This document shows, in pieces, positions 7,525-16,165 of a stretch of 42,780 nucleotides of DNA (positions within the stretch are counted from its first letter, which is position 1; each line of letters starts with the position of its first letter). Location of the stretch: the NCBI GenBank assembly GCA_011192015.1, contig DUET01000096.1:1-42780 (forward strand), written 5' to 3'. Made by a program: the position numbers and the translations under genes. The notes below the pieces were generated by a model. The model was not told where the DNA came from. It did no database searches and was given only the letters and a program-made list of their open reading frames with translations. The stretch is from Anaerolineae bacterium. Lineage in GTDB: Bacteria > Chloroflexota > Anaerolineae > Anaerolineales > E44-bin32.

Positions 7525-8301
7525 ATGAAGGAAAATCGAACGCTTGGCGCCATTCTGTCCATCATCGGAGCGCTGCTGGGCATCTTCGGCACGATCTATC
7601 TCTTCATGAACTGGTACATGCCCTCACAGAGCTTCGAGGCCGCCGAACCCGGCTGCGAGATTCTCCTGAAGTACATCTTCCCGGCGCTGTCGGATGTCGG
7701 CATCCTGGCCGGCGTGATCTACGCCGTGAGCGCCTATGGCTTCATCACCGGCGGGAGCTGGGCCTTCTCCACGGCCGTCGTGGCGCTGGTGCTTGCGCTT
7801 CCGGCAACCTGGTTCATCAACGTGCCCTTCATGGCCGCCGATCAGCCCCCGATCTTCTTCCCCCTCTTCATTCCCAATTTGATTCTCTACTTCCTGTTCA
7901 TGAAGGTCGTCAGGAAGATCTCCTGGGGGCGCACGCTGCTGGCCATGTTCACCGGCATAGCCTTCATCATGTGCATGATGAACGGCATCGCCAGTTGGAG
8001 CCGCATCATCACCATCGGCGCCCCGCTCTACTACCTGGTACAGCGTTTGAACTGGGCGGCCATGATCGGCTGGGGCATCGTCACCGCCGGGATCATGCTG
8101 CGCCCCAAGGGATGGATGCGCATCCTCGGGATCGGCGCGGGGCTGATGGAGCTCGTGGTGGGATTTCCGCTGGGATTCGCCACGGCAGGCACCCTGGGGA
8201 GATTCTCGCTCTTCCTGCTGGCGCCGATCATCAGCACCGGTCTGCTCGTGCTCTTCTTCCTGCCCAAGACCTGGCAGCGCATCACGCAAGCCGAGGAGTA
8301 A
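7525..8301 (+). CDS. Polytopic membrane protein, unknown function
   Basis: The open frame extends upstream into the previous gene, but ATG 7525 has AAGGAG six bases upstream and directly precedes the first helix, giving 258 residues. About seven hydrophobic segments can be seen: the first is LGAILSIIGALLGIFGTIYLF, and others are near residues 55-75, 80-100, 110-130, 140-165, 180-215 and 230-250. The central NGIASWSR and the basic end (KTWQRITQ) are the few polar features. No transport or enzyme signature is visible. It probably forms a unit with the preceding lipoprotein gene. Low-complexity hydrophobic sequence gives no safe family call. Confidence 0.6.
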   Translation: MKENRTLGAILSIIGALLGIFGTIYLFMNWYMPSQSFEAAEPGCEILLKYIFPALSDVGILAGVIYAVSAYGFITGGSWAFSTAVVALVLALPATWFINVPFMAADQPPIFFPLFIPNLILYFLFMKVVRKISWGRTLLAMFTGIAFIMCMMNGIASWSRIITIGAPLYYLVQRLNWAAMIGWGIVTAGIMLRPKGWMRILGIGAGLMELVVGFPLGFATAGTLGRFSLFLLAPIISTGLLVLFFLPKTWQRITQAEE

Positions 8302-8328
8302 CCGCTCGGTCAAAGTCCAAGGCACCCT

Positions 8329-8385
8329 TTCCAAGGGGCGGTTCACACCCATAAAGTCGCAAGAATGCCGAACCGCCCCTTGGAA
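8329..8385. repeat. Perfect 16-bp inverted repeat in a convergent gap
   Basis: TTCCAAGGGGCGGTTC (8329-8344) and GAACCGCCCCTTGGAA (8370-8385) are exact reverse complements, separated by 25 bases. There is no T-tract on either side, so a simple terminator is not convincing. It may be a processed or protein-bound element, or the remnant of a small mobile palindrome. Confidence 0.55.
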
Positions 8386-8467
8386 TCTCCTCGGGTCGAG
8401 CCAGCCCAAGGATGCAGCATCGGGGGGTATCAGGCATTCCAGCTATCCTGCCATCGGGTAGACCAAA

Positions 8468-8494
8468 CAGACCCCGGCTTTCTGCCGGGGTCTG
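8468..8494 (-). terminator. Terminator of the S9 peptidase gene
   Basis: CAGACCCCGGC and GCCGGGGTCTG form a perfect 11-bp stem with a 5-base loop. It lies 12 bases beyond the peptidase stop and is followed on the minus strand by TTTGG. It could also stop plus-strand transcription from the membrane protein gene. Confidence 0.7.
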
Positions 8495-8505
8495 CATCCT
8501 TTCGT

Positions 8506-10578
8506 TTACTTCTCTTTGGAACGCTCCATACCCAGATACTTGTCAAACCAGCCCACCATCTCCTTCAAACGGCTGACGCGGTGTTCCGGTTCGCCGGAGC
8601 GCGATAGCTCATGCCCTTCGCGCGGGTAGCGCAGCAGCTTTACCGGGGTATCCGTCGCCCGCCGCACATAGGCGAAGAACTGCTCGGCCTGCTCGATCGG
8701 CACCCGGAAATCGTTATCGCTGTGGATCAGCAGGATTGGTGTCTTTACCTTATGGGCATACGCCAGCGGCGAATGCTCCCACAGCAGATCGTGGTCTTCC
8801 CAAGGTTCAACGTCATACTCGTTGCTGATCAACCCCGGCACATCGCTGGTGCCGTAGAAACTGCTCAGGTTGTAGACACCTCGCTGCGATACGGCGCTCT
8901 TGAACCGGTCGGTGTGCCCGACAATCCATCCCGTCATGTACCCACCGTACGAACCGCCGGTCACCGCCATCTTATCCTCATCAATGAAGCCCAGCTTGAG
9001 AACTTCATCGACACCCGCCATCAGGTCATCGAAGGCCACGTCGCCCCATGCTCCGTGCAGATCGCGCATGAACTTCTGTCCGTAGCCGTTGCTGCCGCGT
9101 GGGTTCATGTAGAACACCGCATATCCACACGCGGCGTGGAATTGCCATTCATGCCACATCGAGCGTGCGCTTGGCCCCCACATCACATGCGGTCCACCGT
9201 GAATGTTGAAGACCAGCGGGACCTTCCTGCCCTCTTCATAGTCCACCGGATAGATAACCCATCCCTGCAGTTCGGTTTCACCGTCCGATCCCGTGAAGCG
9301 TATCTCATGCGTTTCCTGCACGATGATTTCATCCAGGAGAGGTTTGTTGAGCTCCGTTAGCTGCGTATAGCTTTCTGCCTCACCGCCCTGCCGGAATAAT
9401 TCCGGCGGATTGACCGGTGTATTACCGGCAAAGGCCACCCCGCCGCCCGGACCCACGTCATAAGCTGTGATCTCGATGGTCCCTTCAACCACCGTGTCCA
9501 CCGACCCACCGTCGGGCGATACCCGGTAAACCAATTGATTCCCTTGATCCCCCGCGATGAACAATACAGCGCTGCTGTCCGGAAGCCATTGGAGCATGTC
9601 TGCATAGATCAAATCCCGGTCGAAGTCAAGATTCAGATCACGCGGCTCACCACCATCTACGGGGATGACGGCTAACCGGGTCAGCGCGTCGGTCATCCCT
9701 TCCACCGGCAAGCGATGGTAGGCGATCCATTGACCATCTGGAGATGGTACCGGGAAGAAATCTGTGTGTACCTCGTCTGTCAATTGGGTGGCTTCACCCG
9801 TTGCCACGTCGATCCGATAGAGACTATACCACCGCCAGTATTCATCCCTCTCCGGGTCAACCGCTCGTGAGGTCAGCAGCGATTTCCCATCGGGAAGCCA
9901 CTTCGCTAGCTTATGGTCGACATCCATGTCCGTCAGACGACGCGGTTTCCTTTCTTCCTCCTCGAGGTCTTCGCCTACCGCCATTATATAAATCTGTGCG
10001 TAGCGGTCATCACGGTACGACACAAGCTCCCGGTATGGGATCTTGTACACAGGGCGCGGATCCAACCGCCGTTTTTCGTCATGTTCTTTGCGTTCCTTGC
10101 GCTGCTTGGCCTCGAACTTGTCGGCAGGCGGTTCGGGTTTCTCGCCGCTGTCTTCTTTTTCACGCTCTTCGGCATTCATCGGCGATAAAAAGGCGATGTG
10201 CAGTCCGTCCGGCGACCACTCCGGAAAAGATGCTCCGTTCTCCATGCATGTCAAGGCGCGTGCTTCTCCACCCGGCGCAGCAACCGGCAGCAGGTACACC
10301 TGCGGTTTGTCGTTTCTCACTGAGGTGAATGCCAGGGTCGTGCTGTCAGGCGACCAGCGCGGCGTGGTGTCCTTGCCACCCCGAGTCACCTGGACCGCCT
10401 GCTCGCCATCTTTGGCCATCAACCAGATATGGCGTTGATAGCCGTTTTCCATGGCGTCGACGGTTACTTTTACGTAGGCCACCCAGTTGCCATCCGGGCT
10501 TACCCGTGGGTCCTCGATGGTAACGATTTTATGCAGATCTTTGGCTACGATCCGCCGCTTTTCATTTTTCTCTGTCAA
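8506..10578 (-). CDS. S9-family serine peptidase (acylaminoacyl/dipeptidyl peptidase type)
   Basis: A 690-residue cytoplasmic prolyl-oligopeptidase-clan enzyme. The N-terminal half is a WD40-like beta-propeller with repeated D-P-x-x-SPDG motifs (DPRVSPDGNWVAYV, PRWSPDSTTLAF, FPEWSPDGLHIAF). The C-terminal half is the alpha/beta hydrolase domain. The catalytic serine is about 543 in GGSYGGY, the aspartate about 623 in HSDNDFRVP, and the histidine about 656 in REGHE. Such enzymes remove acylated or dipeptide units from peptide N-termini. There is no signal peptide. The chosen start is TTG at 10578, with AAGGAG seven bases upstream; a longer frame to 10656 lacks a Shine-Dalgarno. A charged insertion rich in Glu/Lys lies near residues 140-180. 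The gene stands alone between inverted repeats and a divergent lipoprotein gene. Confidence 0.92.
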   Translation of the reverse strand: MTEKNEKRRIVAKDLHKIVTIEDPRVSPDGNWVAYVKVTVDAMENGYQRHIWLMAKDGEQAVQVTRGGKDTTPRWSPDSTTLAFTSVRNDKPQVYLLPVAAPGGEARALTCMENGASFPEWSPDGLHIAFLSPMNAEEREKEDSGEKPEPPADKFEAKQRKERKEHDEKRRLDPRPVYKIPYRELVSYRDDRYAQIYIMAVGEDLEEEERKPRRLTDMDVDHKLAKWLPDGKSLLTSRAVDPERDEYWRWYSLYRIDVATGEATQLTDEVHTDFFPVPSPDGQWIAYHRLPVEGMTDALTRLAVIPVDGGEPRDLNLDFDRDLIYADMLQWLPDSSAVLFIAGDQGNQLVYRVSPDGGSVDTVVEGTIEITAYDVGPGGGVAFAGNTPVNPPELFRQGGEAESYTQLTELNKPLLDEIIVQETHEIRFTGSDGETELQGWVIYPVDYEEGRKVPLVFNIHGGPHVMWGPSARSMWHEWQFHAACGYAVFYMNPRGSNGYGQKFMRDLHGAWGDVAFDDLMAGVDEVLKLGFIDEDKMAVTGGSYGGYMTGWIVGHTDRFKSAVSQRGVYNLSSFYGTSDVPGLISNEYDVEPWEDHDLLWEHSPLAYAHKVKTPILLIHSDNDFRVPIEQAEQFFAYVRRATDTPVKLLRYPREGHELSRSGEPEHRVSRLKEMVGWFDKYLGMERSKEK

Positions 10579-10764
10579 GGGGAATCTCCTTCTTGAGGCA
10601 ATGATCAACTGAGGGTTCAGCGTCGATGTGTGCCTATCTTGCCATAAAACTCCCACCCTGTAAAACTGGGAAAGGTTTATCGAAAGGAATCTGCGTTAAG
10701 TGTCAAACTGCTCAAGGTTGCTAGTATTCCTCGCTGTTGTGTGGGCTGTAGATTCCGATCCGCT

Positions 10765-10792
10765 TTGCATTCTTCACAGATAAAACGATAAT
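10765..10792 (+). promoter_or_regulatory. Possible promoter of the hydrolase-like lipoprotein
   Basis: TTGCAT (10765-10770) and GATAAT (10787-10792) are 16 bases apart, implying a leader of about 80 bases. The divergent gap 10579-10880 (about 300 bases) otherwise shows no clear element. I could not find a convincing promoter for the minus-strand peptidase. Confidence 0.35.
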
Positions 10793-10880
10793 GAAGCACC
10801 AAGATCCAGTCCACTGCATGCATGCTGGATTCAAGAGACATCGGGTCGTTCTTTGCACACACTCTCGGGGAGGGATCATC

Positions 10881-12317
10881 ATGAAGAAACCCAGGCCCAG
10901 CGCCGTAATACGATCCCAACTGCTGCTCGCCATGTTCACCACCGCCCTGCTGGCCGGCTGCCAGACGAGTACAGAAACACCGGCGACCGCCACCCCTCCT
11001 GCGGAAGGAGCGCTCCCGACATCGGGAGCGAGCCCAATCCAACCCGCAGGCTCCGGAGAGATCGTCTACACCCACGTGCATTCTCCGGAGAATGGGGCCA
11101 TCGCCGTCCGAATCGATCTGCCCGAGCAGCCCAGGTACGGCAGCCGCGCCCCGATCGTGGTCATCGCTTCGACCTGGTTCGTCGACAAGTACAACGACAC
11201 GGCCACCCCCTTTCATCTGGAATTCAATCCTGTTGAGAAGGGCATCATCGTCATCAGCCACCTCTGGCCCGGCAAGACGGATCCGGAGAGCGGCATGCAC
11301 AGCGAGGGAACCTACGATTTCGGCGGGCCGAACAGCCTGGCCGCGCTGCGCGATGTGATCCGCTTCGCTCTGCGCCTGGAATCCGACATCGATGGGCGCG
11401 ATCTGCATGAACTGATTGCCATCGAACCTCTCTACAGCAACGTGGGCCTGTTCGCCTCGTCACATGCCGGCGTGGTGGCGACGAACGTGATGGCCTATTA
11501 CGGTGAAGACCTGCGGGGTCTGCGGTACTTCGTCGGGCGGGAAAATCCCACCATGGCCGAGATGTATCCGCTCGAGATCGGTCATTACGACGACCGCCGC
11601 CAGCCGATCTACAACCCCTACTACGATGCCGCAGGCTACACGCCCACGAGCATCGCCGTCGATTACTCGCAGCTTGGATGGATCCAGAACCAGGCCTTTC
11701 CCGAAGGCCGCCCGATCTTCGAGGTTCCCGGCGGCGAAGACTATGTGCTGGACGACAAGGGGCCCAACATCAACGGCAAGCGCTGGTTCTCCCACGCCCT
11801 GACGCAGGCGCTGCTCGACAACGGCGCATTCACGCTCGAGACGTGGCCAGCGGACGTGGCCACGCCGCAGCAGACGGCCGATTTCTGGCCCTACCGGATC
11901 ACGATCCACAACTACGCCGACATCGGTGAGAAATTACCGGAGCTGCGCGTGATGCTCACCTTCGCCACCCAGGATCACGTCCAGGCGGCGCAGGACAAGC
12001 CCCACATTAGGCAGGCCTACGACGGCTTCCGCAAGGCGGCCGGACTTTGGACGCGCCTGAACTGCGATCTGGCCTACGTGCAGGCGGAAGTCGATCCGAG
12101 CGCCACGCTGGCAGGCGGCTTCCCGGACAACGAAGCCAATACGGAGCCGGTGAACTGGTTTCTCGAAGCCGAGTCATGGGGTTTCGAGGGCCGATTAGCG
12201 GGGGAAATGACGGCTCGATCCATCCCCTACGCCTGCGTGGCCGAGATGGCCGATCGCGTGCGCACCGACAACTGGACGCCGAACCTCGATGCCCTCGTGG
12301 GAGATCCTGCAAGATGA
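10881..12317 (+). CDS. Secreted lipoprotein with alpha/beta-hydrolase-like sequence, unknown substrate
   Basis: The frame opens at 10791, but ATG 10881 has GGGGAGGG about six bases upstream and begins a proper lipoprotein signal (MKKPRPSAVIRSQ, lipobox LLAGC, Cys about 27), giving 478 residues. A Thr/Pro/Ala linker runs to about residue 60. The following domain shows a strand APIVVIASTWF, then a helix-rich region. A-S-S-H-A at about 192-196 sits where the hydrolase nucleophile elbow (G-x-S-x-G) would be. A later MLTFATQDHVQ could supply the acid, and a C-terminal region rich in W and E follows. The elbow glycines are replaced by alanines, so activity is uncertain. Product is probably anchored outside the membrane. 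It stands alone, convergent with the amidase. Confidence 0.65.
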   Translation: MKKPRPSAVIRSQLLLAMFTTALLAGCQTSTETPATATPPAEGALPTSGASPIQPAGSGEIVYTHVHSPENGAIAVRIDLPEQPRYGSRAPIVVIASTWFVDKYNDTATPFHLEFNPVEKGIIVISHLWPGKTDPESGMHSEGTYDFGGPNSLAALRDVIRFALRLESDIDGRDLHELIAIEPLYSNVGLFASSHAGVVATNVMAYYGEDLRGLRYFVGRENPTMAEMYPLEIGHYDDRRQPIYNPYYDAAGYTPTSIAVDYSQLGWIQNQAFPEGRPIFEVPGGEDYVLDDKGPNINGKRWFSHALTQALLDNGAFTLETWPADVATPQQTADFWPYRITIHNYADIGEKLPELRVMLTFATQDHVQAAQDKPHIRQAYDGFRKAAGLWTRLNCDLAYVQAEVDPSATLAGGFPDNEANTEPVNWFLEAESWGFEGRLAGEMTARSIPYACVAEMADRVRTDNWTPNLDALVGDPAR

Positions 12318-12350
12318 TGCAGGAGGATCTCCCTTCGGAAAGGCGAAGGG
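12299..12350. terminator. Double hairpin between convergent genes
   Basis: GGGAGATCCT (12299-12308) pairs with AGGATCTCCC (12324-12333), with an inner TGCA extension after a 3-base bulge; the lipoprotein stop codon lies inside it. CCCTTCG (12331-12337) then pairs with CGAAGGG (12344-12350). The two hairpins share three bases and so compete. A third weak stem, CCCTGA/TCAGGG, lies at 12358-12380. Confidence 0.5.
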
Positions 12351-12457
12351 AAATCCACCCTGACAGAGGACCTTTCAGGGAATTGTGGTCCGACTGAAGA
12401 ACAAGGCTCCAACAGTTGGATCGCCAGTTATTTGTACGATTAGCAGACCGCGTCCTA

Positions 12458-13951
12458 TCAAGCGCAAATGGGCGGCACCCGATCCGCCCAGGGTTGGGCC
12501 TGCTCGAGCTGGCCGGCGAGGCGGAACAGCGTCGCTTCATCGCCGTACTGACCCACGAAATGCATGCCCACCGGTAGTCCATCGTCATTCCAGAACAGCG
12601 GCACCGACATGGCAGGTTGGCCGGTCACGTTGAAGGGAACCGTATAGGGCACAAAATCGAAGACGCTTTCCGCCGCGCTATCGATCATCTTGAAAGCGGC
12701 CAACAGACCGCCTGCGTTGAGGCTTCCCAGGATCTTGATCGCCACCGCCTCGAAACCCTGAATCTGCAGTTCACCGGTCTTCACCGGCAGCGCGGAGAGC
12801 GCGGGCGTCAGGAACATGTCGTATTGCGTGAAGAAGCGGCCGATCTGGCGTGTGGCACGTTCCAGACTGCGGAGCGCGGTGATCAACTCCGCCCCGGACA
12901 TATTCTTCCCCAACAACCCAAGCCCCCAGGTAGCGGGTTCGAAATGCCGCGAGGTCGCTTTGATCCCCAGAAGCTGTTCGGCTTCGTCGATATCCGCCCA
13001 GATCTCAGAGCACAGCATCGTCAGGAACGCCTTCGCCATGGCATGCCCATCAATCGGTGGGTAATCCTCGATCATCTCGTGACCGAGTCCCTCGCACAGC
13101 GCCACCGTTGCAGCCAAGCCCTTTTCACAATCCGCATGAACCTCATGCCCCAAAAGCGGGTAGGAACTGTATGCGATGCGCAGCTTTCCGGAAGGCGCGC
13201 CAACTTCCTCGCGGTACGGACGCTCAGGGGGTTCGAGCCGAAAGCGCGCGCCGACCGTGGGTCCGGCAGTAGCGTCGAGCATGGCGGCGCTGTCGCGCAC
13301 CGAACGGGTGAGTACGTGCTCACAGACCGCCCCCTGCCAGATCTCGAAATCAAAACTGCTCGGATTGCGTCCCCGGGTGGGCTTCATGCCGAAGACGCCG
13401 CAGCAGGAAGCCGGAATGCGGATCGATCCCCCGCCGTCGCCGCCATGCGCCATCGGCACGATGCGTGCCGCAACGACAGCCCCCGAACCGCCGCTGGATC
13501 CGCCTGTCGTCCGAGTGAGGTCCCATGGGTTGTTGGCGGCGCCGAACAGCTCGGGCTCGGTGTACGGCGTGAGTCCGAATTCGGGCGAGTTGGTTCGGCC
13601 AAGCGTGATCACACCGGCCGCCTTGTAGCGCTTGACGATCTCGCTGTCATGATCGGATACGCAATCCTTGAAAAAGCGGCAACCGTTGCTCAAAGGCGCG
13701 CCATCGTATGCTGTCAGCAGGTTCTTCAGCAGGAAGGGAACACCTTTGAAGGGGCCGTCGGGCAGGTCGCCGGCAGCCGCCTCTCGACCGATGTCGTACA
13801 TCTTGTGGACCACAGCGTTGAGCTGCGGATTGAGTCTCTCGATGCGCGCGATCGCCTCCTCGACCAGTTCCAAGGGTGTGACCTCACCGTTGCGCACCAA
13901 ATCCGCCAATCCGAGCCCATCGTACTGTGAATACTCATGAAAATCAGACAT
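12458..13951 (-). CDS. Amidase-signature family enzyme
   Basis: A 497-residue amidase hydrolysing a carboxamide bond through the Ser-cisSer-Lys triad. The lysine is about residue 76 in VPFLLKNLL. The cis-serine lies in TGGSSGGS (about 149-155), and the nucleophile is about Ser176 in [16 protein letters not shown], followed by GMKPTRGR. The conserved N-terminal half and the end motif [22 protein letters not shown] fit stand-alone amidases (6-aminohexanoate hydrolase or fatty amide hydrolase-like) rather than GatA, because no GatB/GatC genes are near. The start is ATG 13951 with GAGGG upstream; the longer frame to 14005 is not supported. Substrate unknown. The gap 13952-14227 shows nothing recognisable. 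Confidence 0.9.
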   Translation of the reverse strand: MSDFHEYSQYDGLGLADLVRNGEVTPLELVEEAIARIERLNPQLNAVVHKMYDIGREAAAGDLPDGPFKGVPFLLKNLLTAYDGAPLSNGCRFFKDCVSDHDSEIVKRYKAAGVITLGRTNSPEFGLTPYTEPELFGAANNPWDLTRTTGGSSGGSGAVVAARIVPMAHGGDGGGSIRIPASCCGVFGMKPTRGRNPSSFDFEIWQGAVCEHVLTRSVRDSAAMLDATAGPTVGARFRLEPPERPYREEVGAPSGKLRIAYSSYPLLGHEVHADCEKGLAATVALCEGLGHEMIEDYPPIDGHAMAKAFLTMLCSEIWADIDEAEQLLGIKATSRHFEPATWGLGLLGKNMSGAELITALRSLERATRQIGRFFTQYDMFLTPALSALPVKTGELQIQGFEAVAIKILGSLNAGGLLAAFKMIDSAAESVFDFVPYTVPFNVTGQPAMSVPLFWNDDGLPVGMHFVGQYGDEATLFRLAGQLEQAQPWADRVPPICA

Positions 13952-14227
13952 GCTCGCCCTCGTTCGCATGCGAGATGATCGACTCGAGGAAATCTGAATC
14001 ATCATCCCCGGTACTTATTCAAACCGGTCAACCGATGTTTCGAGACCAGCGGCAAAGATAGATGAGTGAATTCAGTGGGTCTTCCATGGTGAGGCAAACA
14101 GGTAGATCTGGCGGTTTCAAACACTTTCGTCGTAGGCCATGTTCCTTCGATGTTGGTCTGGTTAAGGTCTCTTCGCTCTCTATGCGGCCCACACTATGGA
14201 GGATATCTCCCGGTATTCTATCTTGGG

Positions 14228-14986
14228 TTAGGTTAGGGCCACCTTTTTCGCCTGACTCGCAAGGTCTCCAATTTGATGCATGATCTTCGCTGTCAGGTCA
14301 CGTAGTTTCGTGGGATGGAGCTTGTCACTGGTAAGTTGTGGCACGTTCCAGGGCTTTCCGATATTGACGTAGCAAACGCCTCGAATCTGATAACAAGCCT
14401 TGGAGATGCGGTCTTTGATTCGCCGGACAATCATGCGCGTGTCTTCGGGGCGAACGAAGAAACCCACTGGAAGGATCGGCGCGCCGCTTGCCTGGGCCAG
14501 CAGGGCGGCTCCAAGCCTGCCCCGAAGGAGCTGCTTGCCGTGATTGAGCCTGCCTTCCGGGAAGACCACGACCCCATTCCCCGCAGAAAGCCTGTCCAGG
14601 GCTACCCGTAAGGCTTCCTGCCCACGCCCTCGCATGAGGGGGATCTGATCCGCCTTCCTGAGCAAGAAACGGATGATGGGAATGTCAAAGGCGTCCGCTT
14701 GGATGATGAAATGCAATTTGTCCGGAAAGATGAACGGCAGGACAAAGCCGTCCGTGAGGTTGGGATGGTTGGCCATGATGATCTTCGGTCCGGGAAGGAG
14801 ATTCTCCTTCCCGAGCACGTGAATCCGCTTGACGAAGGCGGTCAGATAGGTGCCTACAACCAGCTTGGAAACGCGATACCAGAAGTCCATCTCCGTGACT
14901 GTCCATCCTCTCTGGGCTTTTTGGGCCGTTGAAATCCGATTCGTTGATCGCGGATCGTATGATCTCCCAGCGGGAAACACGATCAT
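14228..14986 (-). CDS. 1-acyl-sn-glycerol-3-phosphate acyltransferase-like protein (PlsC family)
   Basis: A membrane-associated acyltransferase that would esterify lysophosphatidate, or a related lysolipid, with an acyl group. The H-x4-D active-site motif is present as NHPNLTDG. The substrate motif is FPEGRLNHGKQLLRGRLGAA, the family block with FPEG, and ILPVGFFVRP is block IV-like. The product is 252 residues from ATG 14986. A shorter start at 14890 (MDFWYRVSK) is possible, but its GGAG abuts the start codon, and neither site is good. The canonical NHxSxxD serine is replaced (NHPNLTD), which is tolerated in some members. It stands alone between the amidase and the haem lipoprotein. Confidence 0.82.
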   Translation of the reverse strand: MIVFPAGRSYDPRSTNRISTAQKAQRGWTVTEMDFWYRVSKLVVGTYLTAFVKRIHVLGKENLLPGPKIIMANHPNLTDGFVLPFIFPDKLHFIIQADAFDIPIIRFLLRKADQIPLMRGRGQEALRVALDRLSAGNGVVVFPEGRLNHGKQLLRGRLGAALLAQASGAPILPVGFFVRPEDTRMIVRRIKDRISKACYQIRGVCYVNIGKPWNVPQLTSDKLHPTKLRDLTAKIMHQIGDLASQAKKVALT

Positions 14987-15070
14987 TTCCTATTAGAACC
15001 CCCTTTCAGACCGAAGTTGCGCCAGCGCCTATCTCAATAAGCCCTCACGCGGAACGAACGATAATGGTGC

Positions 15071-15451
15071 CTAGGGGTACGTTTCAGCCAGATACTCGAC
15101 CAATGCTTCCAACTCCTCCGCGGTCAGAACCACACCATAACCGATCATGCGGTCGACCGTGGCTTCCCACGCTTCCGCAGTCTTGCCGGCTGTTTCGATC
15201 CTCGTCAGAGAATGACACGCCGTGCAGCGATCCTGCAGCAGCGCCTGCCCATCGATTCCGGCTGTCGGCGAGGCTTCCACGGTGGCCGTTGCTGTGGCAT
15301 CCGGTTCATCCGTCTCGACCGGCGGCTCGGTCGTAACGGGGCTGGGTGTACTGGTGGTCGTTGGAGGGAGGGGGGTTGGTGTTTCGGCGGATGGCCCACA
15401 AGCAGTCGCGAACAGCATCAAAACAAACAATACCAGTATCTTCACTCTCAT
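15071..15451 (-). CDS. Mono-haem cytochrome c-type lipoprotein
   Basis: The 126-residue product starts at ATG 15451, with AAAGGAGG five bases upstream. It has a signal with lipobox LFATAC (Cys about 18), then a Thr/Pro-rich linker of about 45 residues. The small C-terminal domain has one haem-binding motif CTACH (about 76-80), with a likely axial Met at about 102 (DRMIGYG). The pattern is that of small class I cytochrome c domains tethered to the outer face of the membrane as electron carriers. No oxidase or reductase genes are nearby, so the partner is unknown. A possible promoter with -10 TAAAAT lies at 15509-15514 on the minus strand. Confidence 0.78.
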   Translation of the reverse strand: MRVKILVLFVLMLFATACGPSAETPTPLPPTTTSTPSPVTTEPPVETDEPDATATATVEASPTAGIDGQALLQDRCTACHSLTRIETAGKTAEAWEATVDRMIGYGVVLTAEELEALVEYLAETYP

Positions 15452-15579
15452 CGGTTCCTCCTTTGGCATCATCACGTAGCAAAAGACAATACCTGGTATA
15501 GATTCAGTATTTTAACCTCGTTTGCATGCAGGTAAAATGGAACGAATCATCCGTTCTTCCTTCGATAAAGGAACATCAG

Positions 15580-15708
15580 ATGAACAGCACCACCACGGAA
15601 AACAGGATTATCCCTCCACCAACCATCGAAGTACAAGCAGGCTCCCGGATGGATCCGAGCTTGTTGGGTTATGGGAAACTCAACACTCTCTTTCCACTGC
15701 AGTGTTGA
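15580..15708 (+). CDS. Possible 42-codon ORF, unsupported by homology
   Basis: ATG 15580 has AAAGGA seven bases upstream and opens 42 codons (MNSTTTENRIIPPPTIEV...). A TAAAAT at 15533-15538 could be its -10 box, but the -35 is poor. There is no recognisable motif, signal or helix. It is the only candidate gene in the gap 15452-15822, which otherwise holds a hairpin. It may well be chance. Confidence 0.2.
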   Translation: MNSTTTENRIIPPPTIEVQAGSRMDPSLLGYGKLNTLFPLQC

Positions 15709-15768
15709 TCTCGATCCATAAGGTTGTGCTCAAGGATCTTATGCTTCGCCTATTGGCACCCAAACGCC

Positions 15769-15796
15769 GCATGGCCAGAGGAGATTCTGGCCATGC
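15769..15796 (-). terminator. Hairpin downstream of tRNA-Glu
   Basis: GCATGGCCAGA (15769-15779) and TCTGGCCATGC (15786-15796) form a perfect 11-bp stem with a 6-base loop, starting 26 bases beyond the tRNA 3' end. T-rich sequence is modest on both sides, so it may work in either direction. Confidence 0.55.
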
Positions 15797-15822
15797 TTCA
15801 CGTTTCAGATTGGATCCTGAGT

Positions 15823-15898
15823 TGGTGCCCCCACGGGGATTCGAACCCCGGTTTTGGCCTTGAGAGGGCCACGTCCTGGGCCTCTAGACGATGGGGGC
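15823..15898 (-). tRNA. tRNA-Glu (anticodon CTC)
   Basis: The minus strand folds as a complete 76-base cloverleaf including an encoded CCA. The acceptor arm is GCCCCCA with TGGGGGC, discriminator A. The anticodon stem is TGGCC/GGCCA with loop CTCTCAA, so the anticodon is CTC, reading GAG. The T-arm is GGGG-TTCGAAT-CCCC. A TAGAAT 12 bases upstream of the 5' end is a plausible -10 box. Confidence 0.95.
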
Positions 15899-16095
15899 AA
15901 GCGGAGCCGATTCTACCACGCCGGCACGCTCCACGCCATGCTCCTTTCTCCATCCGATCGATCCTCCCGGCTCAACATCGGAAAACCCGAACGATCGATT
16001 TGAAGGGCTCCGGAGGTAGATTCGTCCCCACCCGTCAGGAATGCACCCGGATCCATGGGTTTCCAGGAAGCCATCTTCCTGCAATCCATCCAGCC

Positions 16096-16124
16096 TTGAC
16101 AGGAAACCCGTCCTTCAGTAAAAT
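16096..16124 (+). promoter_or_regulatory. Strong promoter of the ArsR-like regulator / MFS operon
   Basis: A perfect -35 TTGACA (16096-16101), a 17-base spacer, and -10 TAAAAT (16119-16124) one base from consensus. The predicted start is about 16131. It is the best sigma70-type match I found in the window. Confidence 0.75.
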
Positions 16125-16153
16125 ATTGTCCATCGGTAAAATATATTCTATCG
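16118..16153 (+). repeat. Tandem 18-bp repeat over promoter and leader, candidate operator
   Basis: GTAAAATATTGTCCATCG (16118-16135) is followed directly by GTAAAATATATTCTATCG (16136-16153), 15 of 18 bases identical. The first copy contains the -10 box and the second covers the 5' leader. This is a natural position for autorepression by the regulator encoded just downstream. Confidence 0.5.
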
Positions 16154-16165
16154 AGGAAAAAGATT

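Noticed and set aside
10579-10656. N-terminal extension of the S9 peptidase to 10656
   Set aside because: No Shine-Dalgarno there, while TTG 10578 has AAGGAG at good spacing and begins the conserved region.
12458-13951. Amidase as GatA of the amidotransferase complex
   Set aside because: No gatB or gatC nearby, and the sequence resembles stand-alone amidases.
14062-14283. 73-codon plus-strand frame in the gap between amidase and acyltransferase
   Set aside because: No ribosome-binding site and it runs into the acyltransferase gene end; no recognisable feature.
15769-15796. Hairpin as part of a riboswitch for a downstream gene
   Set aside because: No gene follows on the plus strand before the tRNA; a tRNA terminator explains it better.
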